Below are positions 11,865 through 22,677 of a stretch of 64,000 nucleotides of DNA, piece after piece; positions within the stretch are counted from its first letter, which is position 1, and every line of letters begins with the position of its first letter. The notes under the pieces are model-generated. The model was not told the origin of the DNA, ran no database searches, and was given only the letters and a program-made list of their open reading frames with translations. Source of the DNA: Metridium senile (lineage: Eukaryota; Cnidaria; Anthozoa; Actiniaria; Metridiidae). The stretch covers positions 13,676,207 through 13,740,206 of the forward strand of contig OX459098.1 in NCBI GenBank assembly GCA_949775045.1, written 5' to 3'. Both the position numbers and the translations under genes were made by a program.

Positions 11865-12344
11865 CAGTCCCCTTGGGATAACCAGTGGCAACGTTTGGTA
11901 ATCCTTCCAAACACATGATGTAACTTGTTTTTGTGATTTGGTCCAATTAACTTGGATAATTGCATCTCGTTTTGTAAAGAGTTTTTTTTTCTGTGAAACT
12001 AAATTGGTTTTTCGTTTTGTAAAATGCTCTATCGTTTGTCTACCTAAAATGAAAATTACGTTTTTCTATTGATGCTATTTACTGATTGATCATTTATGTA
12101 AAATCCCCTTTTTCTTTAACATTATTATTACAATTGTATTACCATTGTAAACAAAGCAAAGAGTACAAAACCTGTAAAGAGTTTTTGCGTGTTCTCCCAA
12201 GGGCTACCATGTCAGTGCCCTTAGGATAACCAGTATACAACGTTCGGTAATCATTCCAAACTCATGATGTAACTTGTTTTTTGTGATTTGGTCCAAGACC
12301 ATAAAAGAAGAGTGATTGTCCATTATAGCTACTCACAGAATATT

Positions 12345-12551
12345 GACTACAGTAAGGTAAGTGATTGCTCTTTGTATTCTTTCAAGACGTCGTATAAGTA
12401 AGTAAGTAAGTAAGTAAGTAAGTACTTGAGTAGGTAAATAAGTGAATGCTCTTTGTATTCTTACAAGACGTCGTATAAGTAAGTAAGTAAGTAAGTAAGT
12501 ACTTGAGTAAGTAAATAAGTGATTGCTCTTTGTATTCTTAGGGTCCATAAT
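12345..12551. repeat. AAGT satellite, two units (mirror of the left-arm array)
   Basis: Inverted equivalent of 8861-9600 with only two higher-order units and no GCTT expansion. It lies directly upstream of copy 2, ending about 25 bp before its ATG. Confidence 0.85.
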
Positions 12552-12574
12552 TCAATCCTTCTTGTAGCACTATC

Positions 12575-14713
12575 ATGAAGCTTTCAACTTGGCTAATTTG
12601 TATGGCCATGGTTGCTGGTCTTGTCGGAACAGCGAACGCCTTTTGGGGTCTTCCAGGAGGCAGTGGTAAGAAGCGATCGATTATTGACAACAGATCGAAG
12701 GTACGTAAACTATTCTAACTACCATATTCACTTACTTTATTCACTAAATATTATCCTTTTTCAAACATCTATTATATATGAATTGATCTAAAATATCTAT
12801 TTTTAAAAACGTCTATTCTTAAATAGATAGTATTGATTGATATCGAGCTGTCAAAGCCTGTTCTATTTCTATAAATTCGATCACCATTTGTTTAACTGAC
12901 TCAGGACTCCTTGACAATTTACACTTTTGAAATGAAATGTAGTTTTGCACGCAGAAAGTTTATGTTGTACTGGAAATCGTTGGCTAGTTTATATAAACTT
13001 CCTGTTCTTATTTCGTGTCATTACCGGGCAGCTTTTTAAACTTCATACAGTTAGAATTTTAAAAACCGTTTCCTTTGTCGTGTCAATTCAAGTTTCTCAC
13101 TGCACAAGTTGTCTTCATTGTATTTTGTTTTCATTTCTAATTCATTGTTTCCTTTTGCTGAGTCGTTCTGGCTTTGAGCCCGAATGTGCTTTTTTGTATT
13201 TGAAGTTTGCTTTTGTCTCTGCCTTTCTTATTTTTTATGCCTTTCTTTTCCTATTTTCTTTATTCTTTCGATTATGTTATCCTTGTTGCTTTGTGTACTT
13301 TTCTTTTTCGTATTGTACCTTCTTTTCTTTCCTTCTTTTTTTACGTTTTTTCAATGCATTTTCCTTCTCTTGTCTTTCCTTTCGTCCTTCTTTTTCTTCC
13401 TCCAATTTCCTTCTCCCTTCGTTAATTGATTAACTCGCTCAATTTTTCCCAGCTTATAATTCCACCTTAAGTCAATATATGCTTGCTCAAATATCGTTTT
13501 TTGCGGTTATTTTCTCACAAAGTCACCTCAGTTGAATTTCGTACTTTTTCGGTAGTATCCCCGAGTCCGTAGTGTTCCCTGAAACAACTATTATACGTTA
13601 TATTTAATAGAGATAGTAGTATATTTCCACTTCCTACAATACATGCACATGAATACACAATGAGATATGGGAAGGCCGGAAAAGGCTCGCTGTCCGCGGT
13701 AATGGACAGCGGTATATCCATGTGTACCGTAGTTTGCCACGTCATGTCGGGGGCTGGGTGGGTGGGTAGTCTCGAAGTGCTCTTTCAGTGGTTTGGACGA
13801 GAGTGAACAAAGCGGGCGGTTCCCGGTAATATATACAACGCAGGGGATTGTGGGATACTCATTGTTATGTAAATTTCACGCTTTATTTCCGGTAGTGAAA
13901 ATAGTGAAGACATGTTGTTCAAAGTGTATTTATAAAATACGAGGTGCCATAGAGGAATAAAGACACTCATGTTAAGCCGAAAGATTCTATGATTATGGAA
14001 CTGAGAGATACATATCTGATCAGTACTGATAGAATAGAATAACCGGACCAGAAGTGAAATAAGGAGGGGGAGCAATGTCATGCTCCACAAAGGACAGGGC
14101 TACGAGAGACAAAGGCCCCTTAGAGGGAGGGGTCATAAAAATGTATTCAAGTGAAAATCAGATTGCACCAGAAAACAATAGTAATACGTCAAGCTGATAA
14201 ATATTGAGTCCAAATAAAATCTTCACAAACGGAATGGCAAAAAAACGCCACCTTTTAGGAGTAATTTTTTGAAATTTCGAGCATCCCTGGCCTGTCGTTT
14301 TTATCATAGAAGTCCTCCTGTGTATTTCATGAATAGACCAGTTTCATGTTACCTAGCACCGCTGTACTATTTGACAAAAGGCGCATTTGCACAGGGATAG
14401 CCTCAATTCAGAGTAAATCCAAATGTGTTCTATATTGGTAAGCGGTAACTTTTTTCGTGCTTTGCTTGGAATTTAATTGTGAATATTTTGACAACAAATC
14501 GAAGCTTAGCCTGTTAAAATGCGCATTTTGTCAGATGATACAGCGGCGATAGATAACGTGTAACTGGAGAATTAGAAGCAAAAGTACTGTGTATTCAAAT
14601 CAAACTCTTTCTAGTTTCAGGCTTCACTTAATGCCAAACGGCAACGCGACAAGATCCTTGAAAGACAGCCTAACAGATTTTTAAATCACAAAGAAGAAAA
14701 TAAAGATGATTAA
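12575..14713 (+). CDS. Small secreted precursor, family 1 copy 2 (72 aa, cysteines lost)
   Basis: Exon 1 is 12575-12700 and exon 2 is 14621-14713, ending in TAA, with a phase-0 intron (GTACGT donor, TTTCAG acceptor). Exon 1 differs from copy 1 by two residues (Leu3, Met10); it has the same signal peptide and GKKR site. Exon 2 lacks 15 codons present in copies 1 and 3 (a 45-bp in-frame deletion after AKR), which removes both cysteines. The tail then runs on in the same frame as copy 3, ending in acidic residues. The frame stays open, so it could still be made, but the lost cysteine pair suggests altered or decaying function. Confidence 0.65.
12890..13440. repeat. Pyrimidine-rich intron segment shared with copy 3
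   Basis: It matches 27640-28195 inverted and is missing from copy 1. The overlapping Phe/Ser/Leu-rich frames are pyrimidine-tract by-products. Confidence 0.6.
14338..14567. mobile_element. MITE (CCAGTTTCATGTTACC family) in copy 2 intron
   Basis: The left end CCAGTTTCATGTTACCTAGC and right end GATAGATAACGTGTAACTGG are inverted. The inner pair is CTGTACTATTTGACAAAAGG and TTTTGTCAGATGATACAGCG. Family copies are at 24127-24353, 29801-30036, 34333-34661, with a truncated one at about 7768-7937. Confidence 0.75.
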
Positions 14714-15849
14714 CTAATAAACTTGTAGAATAAATTAGCTGCAGATATCTGCTATAAATAAAAGTAGTGAATGTTATCGATGGAATTCAATTCCTGAAAT
14801 ACAAACACGACATTTATTTTTGAGAATTGGGTTTCCTGTGTTATTATGGGGTGGGGCTATAAGCCACTAAACTGATGGCGAAAGAACAAGTTAACAACAA
14901 AAGATGTGAAGGCAAGATTAACAAGAACATAACAAAACAAAACATAAACAAAAAACAAACACAAGAAAATAAAAAAAAAACTGAAAGTGGTTCTATTATT
15001 GCGTTTGCGTAAATATCGCTGGGAATGAAGATATCTGATTGATTAAACACAGCGGTCAAACGACTACGCATGCGTGGCAAAATTTTCACAGTGGTAAATT
15101 TTGGATTGTAAAAGTGTAAAAGTCGATCTATAAGAAATTCCCTGAATATATAAGCTTGAAGTTTCGTATACATAACCTTTGTTATATTTTAAAGCTACCA
15201 TGAGTCTATACTTTTGTAATTTTGTTTATATTTTGAGAAAAAAGCGATGAAAGTCGTCCAATCCATCGTTTTTTATAGAGTCCGTGCGAAAATTAAGTCT
15301 GGGAACGAGTATGTGGCTGGATCATTTTACTTGTTTTTTCGCGCATGCGTAGTCGTTTGACCGCTGTGTTGATTGATTATAGTGTGATCAATCCATCAGC
15401 CTAGTTCCCAGGCGTCCATTTGAGCGCGAGCATTCCTGGAACGATCGTGATGAGGTCATCCTGTGATGTCACACTTAGAAACAATGGAGGGAAAGCGTGG
15501 GCAGACAAAAACGATGTGATTTCGGATATAATTTACACAAATATTTACCCTTTGAGTTGTTTCGTGTGTTTTTAAGAGTTTATTGTGTGGTTTAGGACAC
15601 AGGCAGCCCAACTAGTCTATCTGAGGAATTTTTCAAAGCGAAAAAAAAATATTTTTTTAGCGCGCGCCAAGCTGAAAGAACCGATTAATAAAAGGATTGT
15701 TTTTGTTTGAGCCGCACTTTTTTTTTTGTCTCACCTCTATTCGAGAAATGCTTCACTGAGTCTACGTATGTTGCTTATGCTTATGTCGCTAGTGTCAACA
15801 AGGCTTCTTTGTTTGTAAGCCTTGTTCGTTGCTTCACTTGGGATACATA

Positions 15850-15935
15850 TGTACAGGACCCGAACAGATCCCCAAACCCGAACAGATCCCGGACCCGAAC
15901 AGATCCCCGAACAGGACCCGAAATGATCCCCGTCG
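15850..15935. repeat. GAACAGATCCC short tandem repeat
   Basis: Several copies of GGACCCGAACAGATCC. The inverted counterpart is at about 23430-23550 beside gene copy 3, which extends the homology between copies 2 and 3 past the genes. Confidence 0.6.
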
Positions 15936-16091
15936 ATTCAACGGAATAGACTAATGAAAAGTGGAACGTAGGGAATGCTTTATTAACTGATGATCAAAAC
16001 AAAACTGATTTGTTAGAGGACTGATAAGGGACTGTGAATGAAAACGTTATTTCCTTGTAGAATGAAATAAATGATTAGTTTAATGTCTACT

Positions 16092-16238
16092 ATATAGCAT
16101 AGCATAGCATAGCATAGCATAGCATAGCATAGCATAGCATAGCATAGCATAGCATAGCATAGCATAGCATAGCATAGCATAGCATAGCATAGCATAGCAT
16201 AGCATAGCATAGCATAGCATAGCATAGCATAGCATAGA
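16092..16238. repeat. (AGCAT)n pentanucleotide microsatellite
   Basis: About 28 near-perfect units. It gives false Met-Leu-Cys-Tyr-Ala frames on the minus strand. Confidence 0.95.
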
Positions 16239-16392
16239 CTATATACTGACAGACTGATATATTGATATATAGCAATATTTCAAAACAAGCCATATTTAAG
16301 TTGAAATTATTCTCATAATTATACTGAACAAAGATGGAATTAATACAACAAATGATTTCCATGCGCTACTACTATGGCATGTAGAATTCAAG

Positions 16393-17538
16393 ATGGCGGC
16401 TGGACGACTCCTGAAATGGCTCCTTGTTTTTTGGCTTCTCTGGACGATTTCCGACAACAATCGTCCAAATAAAGATGCCTATCTCAAACAGAACAGTCTT
16501 AAACGACCTACTGCTCCTCAAAGAAGGCGTTTCTTTGCTACAGCGATAAAATATACCGTAAATGGAATTTCAACCTTCAACCTGCAGGCTGAAGCATCTT
16601 TATTAATTGCCGGCGATATAAACCCAAATCCTGGACCCGAAGTCAACACTCACGAACAAATCGACCTACCAAAACAAGGTCTCAGAATTTGTCAATGGAA
16701 CATTTATAGGCTATCAGACACTAAATTCGAGCAAATTAAGCTGCTGCTCACTTCCTCCACTCAACAAATCGATGTTCTTTTTCTCCTTGAAACTTTCTTG
16801 AAACCTAAAACACTTGACTGTATTTATGAGATTCCTGGATACACTCTGTTCCGCAAAGATAGACCTGGTACTAAACAAGGTGGTGGAATCATTGCGTTTG
16901 TTTCACAAAAGGTCAAAGTAAAGAGAAACGAAGAACTCGGAGAAGACAACATTGAAATAATGTGGCTAAATATAAATCCCTTTAACTCCAAAAGATCGAT
17001 TTTATGCGGAGCACTCTACCGCCCTCCTTCTTCTAACGCTGATATCGACCTACAACTGGAAAAGAATATCGAATCCGCTTATTTGAAAAATACAGAAATT
17101 CATATTATGGGCGACTTCAACATTGATTACTTAAAGACAACAACATACAACAAGCATTCCCTCTCCAAAGCGCTGAAATGCATGCATCTAGAACAGCTTG
17201 TAAAAACAGTGACCAGACCAGCTAGTGGAACATGTTTGGACCACGTTTATACCTCGCATACTGATTTTATTTCTCACATCTCAATACCTAATATTGGTGT
17301 AGCAGATCACCTTCCTGTTTTTATTTGCCGTAAATACGCTAAGAAATACAGAGCGTCGGATAATATAAACATAAGATACAGAGACATGAAGAACATGAAT
17401 TCAAATGAATTACTCGCCTCTCTAAACAGCATCCCATGGGAAACATGCTTTGCTTCTGAAGACATCAATACCATCCTCAGCTCTCCGCTTTTGGAACCCA
17501 AATTAACCAAGTTTTGGATAAACACTTTCCTTTCAAAG
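16393..17538 (+). pseudogene. LINE N-terminal region and AP endonuclease domain
   Basis: The frame is open from an ATG at 16393 to the insertion at 17540. Residues 5-19 are hydrophobic (signal-like). Residues 74-82 read GDINPNPGP, a 2A-like motif. The endonuclease follows: LRICQWNI at about 95-102, an LLETFLKP segment with the catalytic-type Glu, GGGIIAFVS, ALYRPPSS, IMGDFNID, and GVADHLPVF near residue 305 with the Asp-His pair. These are the standard APE landmarks. The first-strand nicking activity is plausible but the element as a whole is dead. Confidence 0.85.
16612..16638 (+). other. 2A-like motif in LINE ORF (GDINPNPGP)
   Basis: The canonical 2A core is D-V/I-E-X-N-P-G-P. Here the Glu position is Asn, so ribosome skipping is uncertain. 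2A-like motifs upstream of the endonuclease are known in APE-type LINEs of several invertebrates. Confidence 0.7.
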
Positions 17539-17539
17539 C

Positions 17540-18220
17540 ATTGCTAGAAACTTGGGTCAAGATGGCGACGCGCATGCGTTGTAGCACGCAAAAAAAACAC
17601 AAATATGCTGCCACTTTTTATAAGAAAATGTATGGCAAATAATATATTTTGGGTACTTGTGGACGAAGTAAGCATATTGCACTCAGTGCGCAAATGAAAA
17701 CTAAGAAAGTACATATAAATCTTTGTACTCACTGCAAAAATGATTCAAAATAAACAGCTGCATTCCTTCCTGAGCAGTTGGTAGTTTTCCTATGTAAGCC
17801 TTCAATTTGCCATACATCTCCTTTGAAATCGTCCAACCTCCATGTACTTTTCGTTCAATTTGAAGTAGAAGATTATCATTTACGATGAGTGCGCGAATCG
17901 ATCTCAGTAGTACACTGTTTAAACAGTCCAAATAGCCAAAAACATGCGTAGAATAACTGTCCAATTTTCTTCCTGAAGGCTGTGAACATTGCAAAAAAAA
18001 CACCTTTGTAACGGCGCCATGTTTTTATCCAGCTTCAAGTTGTAAATAAAATAAAACAAAGAAACAAACCTGCTCCGCCATTTTATTTATTTTATATCCA
18101 AATGCATTGTGGGATTGAAAACAGGGTTCCCAATCATCATATTGCGGAAGTTTGGAGTTTTATCCGTATAAAATCTGAGCCCAAGAAAACCGCTGTACAA
18201 TGACCCAAATTTCTAGCAAT
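17540..18220. mobile_element. 681-bp TIR element inserted in the LINE
   Basis: Terminal repeats ATTGCTAGAAACTTGGGTCA (17540-17559) and TGACCCAAATTTCTAGCAAT (18201-18220) match at 19 of 20 positions. LINE coding sequence stops at the left end and resumes just after the right end. A minus frame at 17701-18003 has ordinary-looking composition but no recognised domain. No clear target duplication was found. Confidence 0.75.
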
Positions 18221-18833
18221 GGAAAAGTGAGTCAACAGACAAAACCAACCAACATGGATCAACAAACAAATAATTACTGCTATTAAAGATCGTGATAAAT
18301 TGTTGAAAATTGCCAGGAAATCCAATCTTCCGGAAGACTGGGAACGTTTTATATGCAAGAAGTAAAACAACAAACCTAATCAAAAAGACAAAAAGAAACT
18401 ACTTCTGCGAAACTATCGACAAAAACAAAGGAAACCCGAAAGGAATTTGGACAGCTCTAAAGACACTAAGTGGAACACAAAAACGTAAGTTAAAAATAAC
18501 TGAACTGAAAACAGATAACGGCGTGGTCGTTGAACCAATTGAAATTGCGGAAACATTAAATACCATGTTTGTTAACGTCACTTCACGCCTAAATATCAAT
18601 GATATACAAAGAACAAATATCAATGATGACAAACTTCGCTACTTCGTTACTTCGAGGCTCACAACCGATGCTGAACCATTTCACATACCATTGATAGCTG
18701 AAAAAGATATTCAAGATTCTATCCAACAATTATCATCAAACAAAGCTACGGGTCACGACGGTATGAGTACTAGAGTTCTAAAAACAATAGCGCCAGCACT
18801 TATTCAACCTCTGGAAAAACTATTGAGACCCCG

Positions 18834-19024
18834 TCTACACGGATCCGGATACTTTTGAAACCGCATACTTTTTGATGCGAATCGGTGTATCGTCCACACG
18901 AATCCAGTGAATCCGGTCACCGAAACCGCATACTTTTACTTGAATCCTCCGGATACGCGGATTCGTGTGGACGCAAATATTTCTATGCGGTTTCAGTCGG
19001 ATCGGATTCGTGTAGACGAGGCCT
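18834..19024. mobile_element. MITE inserted in LINE RT, same family as 11698-11864
   Basis: Ends GACCCCGTCTACACGGATCC and GGATTCGTGTAGACGAGGCC are inverted. The interior shares AAACCGCATACTTTTTGATG and GGATTCGTGTGGACGCAAAT with the right-arm copy. RT coding resumes at LNISITNN directly after it. Confidence 0.8.
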
Positions 19025-20088
19025 GAATATATCCATTACAAACAATGTCTTTCCTAAACAATGGAAAACAGCGCAAGTTACTCCTTTATTCAAAAGTGGA
19101 CCTAAAGATGATGTGAATAACTATAGACCAGTTGCAGTTCTACCAATACTCTCTAAAATCCTTGAACGACACGTGGCTAAGTCACTTACGCATTACTTAA
19201 ATGACAACAACCTCATTTATAAGCATCAATCAGCATTTAGAAAAAAACATTCAACTGAAACAGCTCTAGTGAAATAGATGAAATACTCTTCAACATGGAT
19301 AGCGACAAAGCCACAGGAATGATTTTAATCGATTTTAAGAAAGCATTTGACGTTGTAGACCACAATATTTTACTACAAAAACTTGATTTATATAGAACCA
19401 GTCAGCCAACTATAAAATGGTTTAAATCTTATTTATCAGACAGAACACAGTATGTTAAAGTTAATGGATGAATATCTTCTCTTCTATCAATCAATCAAGG
19501 GATCCCCCAAGGGACCATAATTGACCCGATACTATTTCTCCTATTAATCAATGACATACCACTTCACATAAACAACTCAAATATCGACATCTATGCAGAC
19601 GACGCAACATTAACATCATGCTCTAAATTGGATAAGATTACATCAATAAACAATAACATACAAGAGGACCTAGAAAATATTAAAGAATGGGCTGAAATGA
19701 ATAAAATGGTTATTAATGAAAAGAAAACGAAAACGATGCTAATCGCTGGTTAGCGCCTGAGAAAAGGTAAGGACGATCAAAATCAAACCAATGACGATCC
19801 GCACCTGACCATCGAATTGAATAACTCACAGATCGAAAGAGTTCGATCACACAAGCTTTTAGGAGTAGAAATTGACGAATACCTAAACTTTAATCACCAC
19901 TGCGAAAATCTTTCAATAAAGATTTCAAAACGAATTGGTCTTCTAAAACATATAAGTCCATACTTAAAAAGAAAACAAAGACTAATTTATTATAACGCTG
20001 TAATTAATCAAACCAGTTTTATTATATGGAGCTAACACATGGACATCAACTTCCAAGGAAAATCTTTTAAAATAAAAATATTGTATTA

Positions 20089-20221
20089 AAAATATTTTAT
20101 TAAAATACCATTACAAAAAAGAGCTGCAAGAATTATTCAACTCCTCAAATTAAAAATATTTGATTTAAAAAATATTTTATTAAAATACCATTACAAAAAA
20201 GAGCTGCAAGAATTATTCAAC
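20089..20221. repeat. 80-bp-offset tandem duplication inside the LINE
   Basis: AATATTTTATTAAAATACCA through CTGCAAGAATTATTCAAC occurs twice, 80 bp apart. It lies in the RT C-terminal region and adds to the frame disruption. Confidence 0.85.
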
Positions 20222-20364
20222 AATCCTTTTTACCAGGATTCCTATGTGAATAGATGTACATTAATTTTTAAAAGAACCAAAGGAAATGCACCAGAATATT
20301 TGAAATCCATGCTCAAACTGAACTCTGACGTTCATTCTAGGAACACTCGCTTCAGTAAATCAAA

Positions 20365-22134
20365 ACCCCATTTACACGACATCATTTTTGGGCCCGGCAC
20401 TCCTAACTTTTGGCACGCGTACCTTACTTTTCTGGCACGGCACTCGTAAAATTTGCCGTGTAAACGCAATTCCAAGCGGCCCGCGTACCTGCTTTTTAAG
20501 CGTGCCGAGACTACATCAGGTAGGTAGTCTCGGCCCGCCAAAACAAGGGTCCGCGTACCTTAAATGCACCTACGAGTTCGAATATCCAGCGGAAATTATA
20601 CAGAACATACTCACTCGTTCTTGATCGTGCAAAATGGCGGCGTCTACTTGCAGTTCTACAAGTGAAAAAACCAGAGGAAAAACGTGGTCGGATGAGGCCA
20701 CAAAAACTTTAATTCAATTTTTGATTGAAATTTAATAAGTAATTTAAATGTTTGCTTGACATTTCTAGTAAAAACTTCAGGGTTTGCATAAATTAAATAC
20801 CGATCTAATTTGATATAAATGACACTCGCATACTCTCTGAAATCTGAAAATACTTTCGTCTACCTCTCCATCCAATTCCTAATTCATTTCTGTGGCGTGC
20901 GCACACATTCATTTTACTCAAAACTTCTGGTCGACACTCAAAAATTCCTATACAAAAAATTAATTTAATAGTTACTTAAAAGAAAAAAATAGGTGATATT
21001 CAATACTATACACAAGATATAATTAACCTGCTCTACACAAAATCATGATCAATTCGACCTCTGTTTTTACTTCAGAATGACTCATGTAGTTGCAACTGCT
21101 TCATATGACCCTTGCTCAGATATTTTTTGTGCAAGATAAAAAAGGCCGAATAATTTTGTTCACAAGTATCTGATCAGGTGTGAAATACGGGCCGCAGTCA
21201 GGATTAAATTCCCTATTTTACTAAAACTGACTGCAGGTCTTTCATGCAATTCACATCTTCACATTTACCGCTATTTTGTACTAATTTAACTTTTTAACTG
21301 GACATAAAATGCACTACCAGCGGAAATATTCTATGATTTTGTTCCATGAGACATCACTTTATGCACATCGAAGGATACAATAGAATACTTTATTTAAAGA
21401 GGGTAACACTTAATATCTAAAGATAATATACACATGGCCCTCAAAATAATAACAATGAATAAATAAAAGAAAGCAATTTTAACTACCCTAGCTGATTCTA
21501 AGTGAATTGGAATAAATAGCCTATCTAAATAACAATTGAATTCTATCTATCTATGTAAAGAATATCTAACATAAACCAAAGTGCGTTGTTTAAAGAAACC
21601 GAAGTGCGTTGTTTCTGCTCTCTCTGATGAGCGTCAGGTAAAATACTAATAAACATTTACAAATTCATTTTTAATTGTACGATTTTTAATTTGCACAAGT
21701 AATGATACCGTGTAAATTTGAATACAAAAAAGTCGCACGAGATCTACAAACTTTACAAATTTTCGAAATTTCAGACTGCAAAATTAAGCCGAAAATAGGT
21801 CAAACTTTGAACGGATGTCACGTGAACGCTTTAAAATGAAACGACCTAATATTGCCCATATGATTACTTGCTCATGACTACCTTCACCATGCAAAGTTAC
21901 ATGGGGTTGTATCTGACCATTTCTGAAAATACTCGAAGCTTACGTGGAACGGCTCTTACTACAGCAAGGGCTCAGGAAATCAGGCGGGCCATTTCAAATT
22001 TTTGGAGTGCCCAATAGATAAACTGGCCCGTCTACATTTGTCGTGTAAAAGCGATTTTGACGGGCCACAATCGATCGGCCCGCGTACCTAAAGTTTGGAG
22101 TGCCGGGCCAAAAGTGATGTCGTGTAAATGGGGT
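20365..22134. mobile_element. 1770-bp TIR element with TCAAA target duplication
   Basis: The ends ACCCCATTTACACGACATCA and TGATGTCGTGTAAATGGGGT are perfect inverses over 20 bp. Flanks are TCAAA at 20360-20364 and TCAAA at 22135-22139. Removing the element and one TCAAA restores the LINE frame across FSKS-NLHCPLYKK, which fixes the insertion site. Subterminal GCCCGCGTACCT-like repeats occur at both ends. No transposase frame is seen, so it is non-autonomous. Confidence 0.88.
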
Positions 22135-22139
22135 TCAAA

Positions 22140-22329
22140 TCTACACTGTCCTCTTTACAAGAAAATAACAGAGGGCGGGCGAACTTTTAGTGTAAGATCG
22201 ATTACAGAATGGAACAGCTTAGAGAAATACCAACTAAAAGAAACCAAAGACGCTAAAACATTCAAAAAAGAACTATTAATCAATCTATTATTATATATTA
22301 TTATATATATTATTATATCATATAACTAG
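22140..22329 (+). pseudogene. LINE C-terminal fragment
   Basis: Continues the LINE frame after the 1770-bp element: LHCPLYKKITEGGRTFSVRS, then EWNSLEKYQL and a Lys-rich end. This is the usual RTFSVR...WNSL end of CR1/L2-type ORF2. Confidence 0.8.
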
Positions 22330-22677
22330 CTTAACATTATTTATACCAATGAATTGAACGATTTTTAAATTAGAAATTTTAGAACAAATAATACATCTCT
22401 TAGAAATTTTAGTCATTTTAGTCATTAGAACTTTTAGAACTTTTACTTCAATTTAGTTAATTATTTCATATATTATTTATTTTTGGATAGGGAGGGTGAC
22501 AGAATATTTTTATTTTTATATATTTTTAGGATTCTTAAGATAATTATATATTAATAATAGCACTTTATTGTATATCTTCAATATCTTCATATTTATATCT
22601 ATGTATTTAGTATATGTTAAGAGGGCCACAGGGTCATCAGTTGTAAAACTGTCACGTGCTACCCTCATTAAATAAAG

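Larger units (their letters stand above)
11587..15845. repeat. Right arm of large inverted repeat
   Basis: Reverse complement of 6215-10207. It carries precursor gene copy 2 on the plus strand, so the two genes point away from a common centre near 10.9 kb. It has a MITE at 11698-11864 absent from the left arm and a much shorter ACTT satellite. Confidence 0.9.
18232..20335 (+). pseudogene. LINE reverse transcriptase region, frameshifted
   Basis: Reading resumes near WINKQIITAIKDRDKLLKIA, shifts frame near 18350, then runs SSNKATGHDGMSTRVLKTIA to the MITE at 18834. After it come PKQWKTAQVTPLFKSG and NYRPVAVLPILSKILE, an internal stop near 19277, then LIDFKKAFDVVDH, INQGIPQGTIIDPILF and IYADDATLTS. 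The last, near 19590-19620, is the catalytic box. In-frame stops occur near 19470 and 19752. Conserved RT blocks are in the right order; the enzyme cannot be made intact. Confidence 0.85.

Noticed and set aside
12945..13433. 162-aa hydrophobic frame resembling a membrane protein
   Set aside because: Pyrimidine-rich intron DNA read as Phe/Leu/Ser; the same tract is shared with copy 3 intron without frame conservation.
16013..16362. Met-Leu-Cys-Tyr-Ala repeat proteins on the minus strand
   Set aside because: Product of the (AGCAT)n microsatellite.
18885..19277. 130-aa frame starting in the MITE
   Set aside because: The ATG lies in the inserted element; only the part after 19024 is LINE reverse transcriptase.
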